A DNA stretch of 42,967 nucleotides from positions 1 through 42,967 of the IMG/VR virus record IMGVR_UViG_3300005468_000010. The stretch is one strand, 5' to 3'. Shown one piece after another: positions 29,205 to 36,748 of this stretch; position 1 is the first letter of the stretch, and the number at the start of each line of letters is the position of its first letter. This DNA comes from a virus. A program made the translations under genes and the position numbers. Under the pieces are notes generated by a model. It was not told the origin of the DNA, searched no databases, and worked only from the letters and a program-made list of their open reading frames with translations.

Positions 29205-29349
29205 CGATGAGACCACTGATGTTATATACAAGGGTGTTACTCACTGTTTTTGGGAAGCCAATAATACGGTCTTGACAATCTGTCTTCCTAGAGACAACCG
29301 ACATATTCATTGGCTTAGAGAAAGAATCAGGCACTACGATGTCTACTAG
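29182..29349 (+). CDS. 55-residue protein, unknown
   Basis: The ATG at 29182 lies within the end of the previous gene. MTVRIFPDDETTDVIYKGVT is followed by HCFWEANNTVLTICLPRDNR and a basic helix, a compact strand-rich fold. The function is unknown. Confidence 0.55.
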   Translation: MTVRIFPDDETTDVIYKGVTHCFWEANNTVLTICLPRDNRHIHWLRERIRHYDVY

Positions 29350-29364
29350 AGAAGGGCATTATCA

Positions 29365-29676
29365 ATGAGTGATGGAGCTAAGAACGATCTTGGAAAGCTG
29401 CGTTACGATCTAATACCAGCAAGACCACTTGAAGAGCTTGCTCGCGTCTATTCCATCGGCGCCAACAAATACGGTGACAGAAATTGGGAGAAAGGCCTGT
29501 CTTGGGGTCGGATCTTTGCTGCCATGATGCGTCATGCTTGGGCCTACTGGCGAGGTGAGGCTTATGATCCAGTTGATGGTCAGCACCACTTATCATCTGT
29601 GGCTTGGTGCGCTTTTGCGTTGATGGAATATGAAACCACGCACCCTGAACTTGACGACCGCAAAACAAAGGCGTAA
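29365..29676 (+). CDS. dATP/dGTP diphosphohydrolase-like domain protein (DUF5664 type)
   Basis: A 103-residue protein with the recurrent phage pattern NDLGKLRYDLIPARPLEELA, VYSIGANKYGDRNWEKGLSW, MMRHAWAYWRGEAYDP and DGQHHLSSVAWCAFALMEYE. Conserved Glu, Asp and His residues suit an all-alpha metal-dependent nucleotide pyrophosphatase. Related proteins are annotated as dATP/dGTP diphosphohydrolase N-terminal domains. A likely role is shaping the dNTP pool during replication. No PurZ or DatZ was seen, so its presence does not imply diaminopurine DNA. Confidence 0.75.
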   Translation: MSDGAKNDLGKLRYDLIPARPLEELARVYSIGANKYGDRNWEKGLSWGRIFAAMMRHAWAYWRGEAYDPVDGQHHLSSVAWCAFALMEYETTHPELDDRKTKA

Positions 29677-29685
29677 AATCTGTCT

Positions 29686-30411
29686 ATGGCTATGAACCGC
29701 TTACAGCGCGATCAGATCCTCAACCGCGCTCTTGACCGACTTGACTCTGCTGTACTAGACGCTAAAGACCGACCAGCCGGCACGATTGTTCCTGCTGCTC
29801 TCTCGATCACCTGGCTACAAGAGGGTGTTGACTACTTCGCCAAGAAGTTTCCTTGGTCTCAGATGGTAAAGAATATACCGTGGAGCTTGGCCACGAATGC
29901 AAACACAATCGCACAACCCTCTGACTTCATCCTCGACTACCGAGATGGTCTTGTCATCGACTCACTACCTGGCACCTCTACACCTACTACCAATGAGTTT
30001 CGACTGAGAAAGCGGTCTCTCTTCAAGATCCTAGAACTGCCTGACTCAAGCCGGGACAGACCCCATCTCTACACTGTTGTCGCAACTGTGATCCAGGTCT
30101 GGCCACGAGCCAATCAAGCTTACACCGGCACTCTCTACTACTACTCTCTGCCGGCTGTTCTAGGGGCTACGGACACGCCGATCTTCCCTGACGACTCGAT
30201 CTTGGTTGACTACGTGTGGATCAAGGGCCGCGAATGGCATCGAACGGCTGAGGTCGGATCTGCTATGGCCTTCGCTGACAAGATGATCAAAGAGATGCAG
30301 ACTGCCGGTATTGGCAATGAGGCTGAAGACGATCAACTTGGCATGGACTCTGATTACGCGCAAGAGAAGCCGGTTGATCCGTATAACTGGATGGGCCGAC
30401 CTGTCTTATAA
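29686..30411 (+). CDS. Adaptor/connector-type head-tail protein
   Basis: A 241-residue protein beginning MAMNRLQRDQILNRALDRLD with a helical N-terminus. It then has ITWLQEGVDYFAKKFPWSQM and VKNIPWSLATNANTIAQPSD, PSDFILDYRDGL, LRKRSLFKILELPDSSRDRP, VIQVWPRANQAYTGTLYYYS and a C-terminal helix with MAFADKMIKEMQTAG. This order is typical of podovirus adaptor (tail tubular A-like) proteins that form the ring below the portal. It is the only recognised virion gene on the rightward strand and lies at the far end of that arm. Confidence 0.7.
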   Translation: MAMNRLQRDQILNRALDRLDSAVLDAKDRPAGTIVPAALSITWLQEGVDYFAKKFPWSQMVKNIPWSLATNANTIAQPSDFILDYRDGLVIDSLPGTSTPTTNEFRLRKRSLFKILELPDSSRDRPHLYTVVATVIQVWPRANQAYTGTLYYYSLPAVLGATDTPIFPDDSILVDYVWIKGREWHRTAEVGSAMAFADKMIKEMQTAGIGNEAEDDQLGMDSDYAQEKPVDPYNWMGRPVL

Positions 30412-30417
30412 CTGAGA

Positions 30418-30484
30418 CACCTCACCGTAGGATAAACGGCGGGCGGGGTGGTCTTCGTCCCTTCCGAGGGAGCTTGCTGAGGTG
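30418..30484 (+). ncRNA. Possible structured RNA element after the adaptor gene
   Basis: CACCTCA (30418-30424) pairs perfectly with TGAGGTG (30478-30484). Inside lie two small hairpins: CCGT/ACGG (30425-30439) and TCCCT/AGGGA with loop TCCG (30458-30471). This would form a three-way junction in the 77-base gap before the next gene. No known class was matched. Confidence 0.3.
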
Positions 30485-30488
30485 ATAA

Positions 30489-30686
30489 ATGACACGTAGA
30501 AGAAACGCTGAAGTTCAGGGATATAACTACTTCCCCAGACTTGCACCAGGCCACGGCTCACAGCACAGCGAGAAGGTCGGTGGTCGTCAGTGCAACAATC
30601 GTGAATGTGAGAACGGTTTGAGTCAACGTCACTTCCAAAACCCCGCCGAGAAGCTGTCAGAGTTCTATGAGGAGAAACATGGCTAG
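30489..30686 (+). CDS. 65-residue polar protein, unknown
   Basis: MTRRRNAEVQGYNYFPRLAP is followed by GHGSQHSEKVGGRQCNNREC and an acidic end. It is rich in His, Asn, Gly and charged residues and has two Cys four residues apart. AGGTGATAA precedes the ATG. Function unknown; next-to-last gene of the rightward arm. Confidence 0.55.
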   Translation: MTRRRNAEVQGYNYFPRLAPGHGSQHSEKVGGRQCNNRECENGLSQRHFQNPAEKLSEFYEEKHG

Positions 30687-30855
30687 AAACGCAGATCAGA
30701 TACTCGCAGTACAGTTGGGCAATATGCAGATCCAGCTTGCAGTGCTCCAAGCTCAAGTCGAGACCTTCAACGAAGAGAATGAGAAGCTAAAGGCCGAGAT
30801 CGAAAAGCTGAGAGCTTCTCTGCTCGCGCTTGATAGGATGTCATCTAAGCCCTAG
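30679..30855 (+). CDS. 58-residue coiled-coil protein, last rightward gene
   Basis: GAGGAGAAAC precedes the ATG at 30679. After MARNADQILAVQLGNMQIQL the heptads run to the end (ETFNEENEKLKAEIEKLRAS). This could be a bZIP-like dimerising or structural adaptor peptide. Its TAG shares CTAG with the stop of the opposing fibre gene, so the two arms meet with a 4-bp overlap and no intrinsic terminator between them. Confidence 0.6.
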   Translation: MARNADQILAVQLGNMQIQLAVLQAQVETFNEENEKLKAEIEKLRASLLALDRMSSKP

Positions 30856-31934
30856 CCGCTAACCTGCGCCATCTCAAAGTGAGTCTCTGAAAAGCTTGCG
30901 GTAAGATCCAAAGCTCCACCTGAGTTCTGGAAGACCCAAAGCTCAACATAGTCACCAACTGCCAAATCAACAAGTCCTGTAATCACATAAACAGTTGGAA
31001 CGCTAGCATTTGGTGCAGCAGGCTCAAGCAACGAGTAGATGGATGTGCCATTCTTCTTTATGTAAAGCTGTCGTCTTCCGGTGCCGTTAGTGTCAAACCT
31101 TGCTCCACCACTCACCTGATACTTTCCCGCCACTTGAGCAGTTAGCCTAGAGTTGTTTACCGCGTTGTCATGCAAGCCATTAGTATCAAAGGTCTCAGTG
31201 TTCCACGTGAGAGCAGTGTCAGTGTTGTTGCTTATACTCTGACTGGCTGACTTTGTAACCCGAACAGCTTGAGTAAATCCGCCCGATGAAGCAGCTTGCC
31301 ATGTTGCCAGTCCGTTGCTGTCCGAGGTCAGCACCTTCCCCGAACCTGGAGACCCACCGTCGATCTGTATCTGACCAAAGAACTCGACCTGCTTATTGAC
31401 CTTCAGCTCCATCACCTCGTTCAACGTATGTGTGGCATCAGCGATGAAGAACTGCATAGGGCCAGAGCAGTCTCCGGTATTGTGGACCCTGATACGAGCT
31501 ACCGGGGTCGGGCAAAAGTTAGGGAAGAAGTCTTCGTCTACATCTGAGGTTGGGCCGCGAACAGCTACTACCTTAGAGTCACAGTTCTGCTCGTTGATAT
31601 CGAGAGCAAAGGTCGGCGTACAGGTGTTGACTCCGACTTGACGCGCTCCTGCGTCCACATTCAAGACCTGATCGCCTGTGGTGATCTGAAACTGAGGACC
31701 CAGGATCAGCACGTTCCCCGCGCAACCTGATACTTTATTGCCGATGAACTCTGTACCATTGGGAGATCCATCACCAAAGAATGCGACGAGAGGGGAATTG
31801 GCGCCGGCAAGTTGAGCCTGTAACGCCTTGATAGCTCGCCACAAGACTAACTCATTATCACCCGAACCTGTGCCAGCCGGACCTGATAGGTCTTCTGGGA
31901 AGATCAGACCGGGGTTCAGTGCGGTCATGCTCAT
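30852..31934 (-). CDS. Fibre protein with C-terminal C1q/TNF-like head domain
   Basis: The ATG at 31934 follows the nozzle stop by two bases (a longer frame exists but overlaps the upstream gene); 360 residues. The N-terminal third is Gly/Pro-rich linker. Central segments (VLNVDAGARQVGVNTCTPTF, EFFGQIQIDGGSPGSGKVLT) resemble shaft repeats. Residues ~225-360 form a beta-sandwich of C1q type: QSISNNTDTALTWNTETFDT, LTAQVAGKYQVSGGARFD, RRQLYIKKNGTSIYSLL, VDLAVGDYVELWVFQNSGGA, TASFSETHFEMAQV. C1q-like heads in phages are trimeric receptor-binding tips. It is the last gene of the leftward arm. Confidence 0.75.
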   Translation of the reverse strand: MSMTALNPGLIFPEDLSGPAGTGSGDNELVLWRAIKALQAQLAGANSPLVAFFGDGSPNGTEFIGNKVSGCAGNVLILGPQFQITTGDQVLNVDAGARQVGVNTCTPTFALDINEQNCDSKVVAVRGPTSDVDEDFFPNFCPTPVARIRVHNTGDCSGPMQFFIADATHTLNEVMELKVNKQVEFFGQIQIDGGSPGSGKVLTSDSNGLATWQAASSGGFTQAVRVTKSASQSISNNTDTALTWNTETFDTNGLHDNAVNNSRLTAQVAGKYQVSGGARFDTNGTGRRQLYIKKNGTSIYSLLEPAAPNASVPTVYVITGLVDLAVGDYVELWVFQNSGGALDLTASFSETHFEMAQVSG

Positions 31935-31936
31935 GA

Positions 31937-33445
31937 TTAGGACTCGGTTTCTTGTGCTCTCAGCACGGCGCCGCGATACTTGATGGTCGATGCGCTTGTC
32001 CACTCAAGTCTCATACCTATAAACCTACCACGGGCATCAAGGCCCACGATTGTCTTAGGTGGAGTAAGTGTTAGGTCGATTGAGGCTCCAGTACTGAGCA
32101 CGCCATTGATGTTGTCCAAGATGTTCGAGGTGACAGCCTTCATTGTTACTGTGCCAAACCCACCACCGCGTTCAAGGAACGGTTCAATGGGCAGAACACG
32201 GTCGATACCCTGCTGCTGGTTAGGCAGGATCATACCAGTCTGAATGAAGCCGCTGACCGCCGTACCGTCATCAGTAAGCCCGGAGATCGTGTAGAGCTTC
32301 TGAGTGTCAGACGTGAAAGCCACGGACGTAGTAAAGTTATTATCGTAGATCTCACAGCCAGCCGTGACCGATTTGCCCATGCGACCGGGAAAAGCAGCGT
32401 AAGGCCGACCCATCTGTTTGTTCTCAAGCCTTAAGATCACCATGCCATCAGTGATCGACTGGCCGGCTCGCTGATAGTAGAACCTCACCTCTTCAAGCTG
32501 TGGTATCCAGATCCCATGAACACGAAAAGGCGCATTCAGATCTATCTCGTCCTTAACCGTCTTCCACGCACCGTCTACGACCCACTTGTGCATGAAGCCG
32601 TTGAAGTATCCGATACGTCCGTTTCGAGTCATGTAGTAATGACGACCACCTGCGTTGACTACTGCATTAGAGCCAGCAGGACCTTCCACGTAATCGAACA
32701 AAGACCATCTGAAACTAGAGCCGCCCGGCAAGCCTGTGACTTCTCCAAGCCAGATAGAATCTTTCTTATAGGCTACTCCGCCGACTGTTCCCATAGTCTT
32801 GATAGCTATCAACGGCGCCGCCGTCTCACCAAAGACTCTCTGATTCAATGAGGGCCAACCTGAGACCGTACCATCATCTAGTGGCTCGCTCCACTGAATA
32901 GCGTGTGAGCCAACGATGCCGACCAACCTATCCGCAATGACCGTCAGATCACGCATGATGGGAGGTTGATTTCCTGTGCCAGAAACAACCGTACTGACTG
33001 TTGCATCTCCAACTTTCCAGGTCTTAAGTGGATCAACACCGTTGACAAAATAGATTCGATTCTTTAGGGGACTGCCAAAAGCAAACTGCTCAACGCTCAC
33101 TGGGTTATCAGCAGTTCCAGTCAAGCCTCCGTCGAGATCCGCCCACACGCCAGATGATACGGTGTAAACCCAAGCCTTGGCTGTAGTCACTACAAAGATA
33201 TAATCTGCCGTCACGTTATCCCAGAAGTTCAAGGACCCCATTGGACGAGCACCAAGAACTTGAGAACTAAGCTGAGTTAGACCTCGGCGTCCCTGAAGTG
33301 TGCCATCCTCGATATCCGCGTTGGAAGAATCGAAGAGACCATCAGGCGGGATCTTGATATCTTGATAACCACGAAGTACGCCCTTGATCGGCAAGTCCCA
33401 CTGGCCGACTATTGGTTCTTCGCGGTATCTGGCCCCGACAGCGAT
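31937..33445 (-). CDS. Tail nozzle/tubular-like protein with displaced, non-ATG start
   Basis: About 500 residues of repeated strand motifs (ADYIFVVTTAKAWVYTVSSG, NRIYFVNGVDPLKTWKVGD, MRDLTVIADRLVGIVGSHAI, GVAYKKDSIWLGEVTGLPGG), as in beta-propeller-like nozzle proteins of short-tailed phages. MPIKGVLRGYQDIKIPPDGL is the usual near-N-terminal sequence. No ATG exists in frame: the first standard start is TTG at 33394, but coding continues upstream to ATC at 33445 in a TAATC overlap with the homing endonuclease stop. ATC GCT GTC GGG GCC AGA copies the codons left at 33833-33816. A GAGG ribosome site stands 9 bases before the ATC. See findings. Confidence 0.75.
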   Translation of the reverse strand: MAVGARYREEPIVGQWDLPIKGVLRGYQDIKIPPDGLFDSSNADIEDGTLQGRRGLTQLSSQVLGARPMGSLNFWDNVTADYIFVVTTAKAWVYTVSSGVWADLDGGLTGTADNPVSVEQFAFGSPLKNRIYFVNGVDPLKTWKVGDATVSTVVSGTGNQPPIMRDLTVIADRLVGIVGSHAIQWSEPLDDGTVSGWPSLNQRVFGETAAPLIAIKTMGTVGGVAYKKDSIWLGEVTGLPGGSSFRWSLFDYVEGPAGSNAVVNAGGRHYYMTRNGRIGYFNGFMHKWVVDGAWKTVKDEIDLNAPFRVHGIWIPQLEEVRFYYQRAGQSITDGMVILRLENKQMGRPYAAFPGRMGKSVTAGCEIYDNNFTTSVAFTSDTQKLYTISGLTDDGTAVSGFIQTGMILPNQQQGIDRVLPIEPFLERGGGFGTVTMKAVTSNILDNINGVLSTGASIDLTLTPPKTIVGLDARGRFIGMRLEWTSASTIKYRGAVLRAQETES

Positions 33446-33816
33446 TAGAGTGAACCTCGATCCTGTCTAAAGTACCGCCGATTATAGCCCTCTTGTCTTA
33501 AAGGACTGTGTGCCGTTCTTCGAGACACATACATCGGTAGCCGATTGATTTGATCTAGTCTTCTTGGACTCATATAAGGTTTGATACAAGTTATTATCAA
33601 ATGAGCAAGCCATCCATTAGCTTCCCATCTCCAACTATCTCTATCGGGATAAATTTCTCCGCCCCACCATTCTTGAAGCCTTTCAAGAGGCCAACGCTGC
33701 TTTTGACTTGCTGAGATAGAAGCCTGTCCTCTGCCCTTTTTCTTTGTTCCAAAGCCGCCTTCACCCTCCAAAAAGGATGCGGTGTAGACAACCTTTTCTT
33801 TCACACCTAATATCAT
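33445..33816 (-). CDS. Free-standing LAGLIDADG-type homing endonuclease (HEG 2) inside the nozzle gene
   Basis: A 123-residue basic protein. VVYTASFLEGEGGFGTKKKG (9-28) is the LAGLIDADG-type helix. It is followed by ASISASQKQRWPLERLQEWW, GGEIYPDRDSWRWEANG, and LIITCIKPYMSPRRLDQI, which parallels GFLSPRRQKQI in HEG 1. The C-terminal ~30 residues are Arg-rich. The ATG lies within the sixth codon of the interrupted nozzle gene. The whole interval is coding, which leaves no room for a group I intron core, so this is a free-standing gene, not an intron or intein. Confidence 0.8.
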   Translation of the reverse strand: MILGVKEKVVYTASFLEGEGGFGTKKKGRGQASISASQKQRWPLERLQEWWGGEIYPDRDSWRWEANGWLAHLIITCIKPYMSPRRLDQINRLPMYVSRRTAHSPLRQEGYNRRYFRQDRGSL

Positions 33817-33833
33817 CTTGCGCCTACTGCCAT
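33813..33833 (-). pseudogene. Stranded first six codons of the nozzle gene
   Basis: ATG GCA GTA GGC GCA AGA TGA encodes MAVGAR and then stops inside HEG 2. The same peptide (after the initiator) is encoded in recoded form immediately after HEG 2. The ATG lies 3 bases after the stop of the upstream YvrJ-like gene, the normal position for the nozzle start before the insertion. Confidence 0.7.
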
Positions 33834-33836
33834 TGT

Positions 33837-34007
33837 TTAGTCCCTGATGATCGGCTGTTTGAGAGCAATCTCCAGTAACAGAATGATCTTATCCAGCCGC
33901 ACGGATAAGATTGACATAAACTTTGCGTCTCTCCACATGAACCAAACACAGACAGCGATAGGAAACCCAAGCTGACTGATTAATTTTATAGCTGTGTCAA
34001 GATCCAT
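33837..34007 (-). CDS. YvrJ-like small membrane protein
   Basis: AGGGA precedes the ATG at 34007. The 56-residue product MDLDTAIKLISQLGFPIAVC then VWFMWRDAKFMSILSV has one membrane helix and an amphipathic tail, and resembles the YvrJ family (LIxxxGFPIxVxxxLL). In phages such proteins are holin-like or of unknown function. It lies between an ejection-type protein gene and the nozzle gene. Confidence 0.6.
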   Translation of the reverse strand: MDLDTAIKLISQLGFPIAVCVWFMWRDAKFMSILSVRLDKIILLLEIALKQPIIRD

Positions 34008-34008
34008 C

Positions 34009-35226
34009 TTAGTGTCCCTCTCCCATTGTTGAGCGCCAGAGATATCGAGTGATGAAGTAGTGTGTCATGTATCCGGCGCCCGCATACTTCGCGATGTTGA
34101 TAAGTCGTTCTGTTTTAGTCTGAGGATCGCCAGCAGACGCGGCTTTCTGTATCAGATCAGTGAACTCCTTAATCTGTTGCTCACTCTGAATGCCAAACGC
34201 CTTCTTCATGACAGGATCAGTTTCAAGCTGAGAGCGGATCTTGCCTGCGACCGCTTTTCCACCAGTCCACAAGTTGTCTACGAGTTCATCGCCGTAGACC
34301 TTAGTGAGATAGTTCTGGTTTGCCTGCTTGACCAGCGGAGAGATCTTGTCCATCTCGTCCAAGATAATCTGACGTGCGGTGTTGAGCTTAGTTGCCGCGT
34401 TCGAGTCCGGGTTAGCAGACTTCAACAGATCTCGTGCTTGCTGACCGAGACGCTGTTCCTCGGACATGAGATAACGCAGTGATCCCTGTCTGTTGCCATA
34501 AGTGTCAACCGCATTGGTGAGTAATCCACCAGACCACTGACCAGTTTCTTTGTTCAGCTTACCCAGGAGTAGCTTACTTGGCGTGGAGGCTTGAGCTTCC
34601 TTGGACACAAGATCACGGATCTTATCAGTCACTCCGCGCAGAGGAATTGCCCCCTGTACTTTCTCAGCCTGCTCATAGAGACCAGCGCCCTGGCCCACGT
34701 CTTTGATTCTCTCAGCGTAGCCGGCTGCGCGACCTGCATACTTGTTGACGATATCACCAATGACTTGCTCTTTGTTAGTACCTTGAATCAAGCCCTTCAC
34801 GCCCTGAAGGATCTCAGGAGCGGCTTTCATCAATTGTCCAACTACACGGCCTGTAAACTCTCCACCCATCAGATTGCCCGCCGCGCTAGCTACGGCAGCA
34901 CCGGCAGCAGGTACGACCCCGCTTGGCCCACCTAAGCCGGGTATGGTAGATAAGACATTGTGAGTATAGGTTCCAGAAGCCTCGCCAACACCAGCACCTA
35001 TAGTCCCTAAAGATCCAAGAGGCTTTTGAAACTCTTCACCAGCGGCTTGCATTCCACGCTCTATGGGTTGATTACCTCGTCTGAGTTCTTCAGCCGGCGT
35101 AGTGTATGCGGGCTTCTGCTTCTGAACTTGCTCATGGACAGCGTTCAATGTATCAGACATAGGACTCTGCTCGCCCTCAAGCTGACTCAGGATATTCGGA
35201 TCTGTAACAACGTCGCCCTTAGCCAT
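34009..35226 (-). CDS. Internal virion (ejection-type) protein
   Basis: The ATG at 35226 overlaps the preceding TAA (TAATG); 405 residues. The N-terminal ~80 residues are polar and Gln/Pro-rich. Ala/Gly-rich hydrophobic stretches follow (VVPAAGAAVASAAGNLMGGE), and then long helices (RAAGYAERIKDVGQGAGLYE, NAATKLNTARQIILDEMDKI). A C-terminal IAKYAGAGYMTHYFITRYLW looks membrane-active. Together with the two upstream genes it resembles the internal core/ejection set of podoviruses. The assignment is by composition and synteny. Confidence 0.65.
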   Translation of the reverse strand: MAKGDVVTDPNILSQLEGEQSPMSDTLNAVHEQVQKQKPAYTTPAEELRRGNQPIERGMQAAGEEFQKPLGSLGTIGAGVGEASGTYTHNVLSTIPGLGGPSGVVPAAGAAVASAAGNLMGGEFTGRVVGQLMKAAPEILQGVKGLIQGTNKEQVIGDIVNKYAGRAAGYAERIKDVGQGAGLYEQAEKVQGAIPLRGVTDKIRDLVSKEAQASTPSKLLLGKLNKETGQWSGGLLTNAVDTYGNRQGSLRYLMSEEQRLGQQARDLLKSANPDSNAATKLNTARQIILDEMDKISPLVKQANQNYLTKVYGDELVDNLWTGGKAVAGKIRSQLETDPVMKKAFGIQSEQQIKEFTDLIQKAASAGDPQTKTERLINIAKYAGAGYMTHYFITRYLWRSTMGEGH

Positions 35227-36740
35227 TATTGTTCCACCCACTGATTTCCTTGTTTGATGTAAGTCTTTCCACCGACTGATCGAGGTCTACCACCAGCTAT
35301 GTTAATACCACGACTTGACCAACGAGAGCCTACGTTAAGGATCTGCTCATTGACCTTTGCAGAGGCGCTTTCGACCGTATCTTGAAAGCTTGGCAATCCA
35401 GTACCTAAGCGATTAAACAAGCCGACCGTCTCACGACCTCCGGGGATGCCTTGAGCTTGAGGAGCCGCAATCATGAAGTCAGTCATATCAGCCGCGAATC
35501 TTGCCAACTGAGGGTCACCAGCAGCGGCTTTGGACTTAATGACCAACCTGTTTCCCTGTACGTCGAAGATATCACCCATACGCTGGCCTTTGTACTTCGA
35601 GAGAACCGGCTGAGCATTCTTTATCAAACGATCACCAAGTTCAGGTAAAGCACGTGCTGACCGCAGAGCATTGATCTCAGTCTGTCCACCCAACTTAACG
35701 GCGCCCTCTGGAAGCTCGGATGCGCTCTTGCCAACGATATCCTTGGGTGACAGACTCTGACCATACTTATCAACCCACATAGCGGCCTGTTCAGGTTTGA
35801 TTTTCTCTCGTGCGGTCTCAGCAGTGTCTATCCTGAAGGCAATGTTCTGTTGTTGACGCTGTTGATCGGCTTTGATGCTAGTCTGTAGGGACTTTGCAAT
35901 CTGGTCGTGGCTCATACCAGGGAAAGCATCTTGTATGCGCTTAGGAACAGGCTGGCCGGCTGACTTAGCTTGCTGAACTGCATCGAGAGCCGCTTGAGCC
36001 GCGAAAGCCGTACTAGGGCCAGCAGGAGGCTCGGCTTTACTTTCCAATCCAAGCATCTTGTGAAGCTCTGGATCATTGAGACGAGGATCTTGTTTGTCAG
36101 CCGGCAGTAGTTTGTTCTGGAGCACGGCGTCTGTAAGCTGGCTCTTAAACGCAACCTCTTTCTGCGCTCGTTGGTTCCTGATCCACGCGTCAACAATAGC
36201 AGGAGGAACACCCTGAGCGTTCATTTGTATAGCCTTTGACATTACAGGATCATCTTTGTACTGCTCTGCAAGCTGATTCATCTTCACGTTTTGACCAAGC
36301 TGTTGACCCGCCTTGATAGCTAGATCAGCGAAATGCTTCTGTACTTCGGGTTCAGCGCCCTTCAACATCTCACCGAGAGACTTATGGGCCGCAGAGATGA
36401 CCTTGTGATCACCAGACTCATAGGCTTGACCAAGAAGGGTAGAAGCCGCATTCAACTGATCGCCTGCTCGCTGTTGTCTAGCCTGTTCGAGGTTTCGGGC
36501 CACGGTCTGTGATATGTTTGCTGAGGCTTGTGGAGCCTGACGACTTATTCCACCTCCGATGAACGAGGCCGCGAGGTTTGCAAGACTCTGAAACACACTC
36601 ATGCCCCCACCACCAAGAGTAGTCGGCGCAATCTGTTGACCAGGTTTGTCGGCAATCACATTGGGTGAGGACTCGCGAGCACCAGTCAATAGTTCGGGGG
36701 CCTCAGAGGTCCCAGGAAAATCTGAATCAAAGCCAGCCAT
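35226..36740 (-). CDS. Internal virion (ejection-type) protein, large helical
   Basis: A 504-residue, Ala/Gln/Lys-rich and mostly helical protein (SQTVARNLEQARQQRAGDQL, MLKGAEPEVQKHFADLAIKA, AFRIDTAETAREKIKPEQAA), with a short hydrophobic N-terminal part (SVFQSLANLAASFIGGGI). The C-terminus has a small beta segment (SVGGKTYIKQGNQWVEQ). No lytic domain was seen. It is flanked by the two other ejection-type genes and probably forms part of the core that enters the host envelope during infection. Confidence 0.65.
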   Translation of the reverse strand: MAGFDSDFPGTSEAPELLTGARESSPNVIADKPGQQIAPTTLGGGGMSVFQSLANLAASFIGGGISRQAPQASANISQTVARNLEQARQQRAGDQLNAASTLLGQAYESGDHKVISAAHKSLGEMLKGAEPEVQKHFADLAIKAGQQLGQNVKMNQLAEQYKDDPVMSKAIQMNAQGVPPAIVDAWIRNQRAQKEVAFKSQLTDAVLQNKLLPADKQDPRLNDPELHKMLGLESKAEPPAGPSTAFAAQAALDAVQQAKSAGQPVPKRIQDAFPGMSHDQIAKSLQTSIKADQQRQQQNIAFRIDTAETAREKIKPEQAAMWVDKYGQSLSPKDIVGKSASELPEGAVKLGGQTEINALRSARALPELGDRLIKNAQPVLSKYKGQRMGDIFDVQGNRLVIKSKAAAGDPQLARFAADMTDFMIAAPQAQGIPGGRETVGLFNRLGTGLPSFQDTVESASAKVNEQILNVGSRWSSRGINIAGGRPRSVGGKTYIKQGNQWVEQ

Positions 36741-36748
36741 AGTAATCC

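Noticed and set aside
29365-29676. Diaminopurine (Z-DNA) biosynthesis suggested by the dATP/dGTP diphosphohydrolase-like gene
   Set aside because: No PurZ, DatZ or matching polymerase set was recognised, and DUF5664-type proteins are common in phages with ordinary DNA.
33445-33816. Group I intron or intein explanation for the endonuclease gene in the nozzle gene
   Set aside because: The coding frame fills the whole interval, leaving no catalytic intron core. The frame differs from the host gene and ends in a stop, so it is not an intein.
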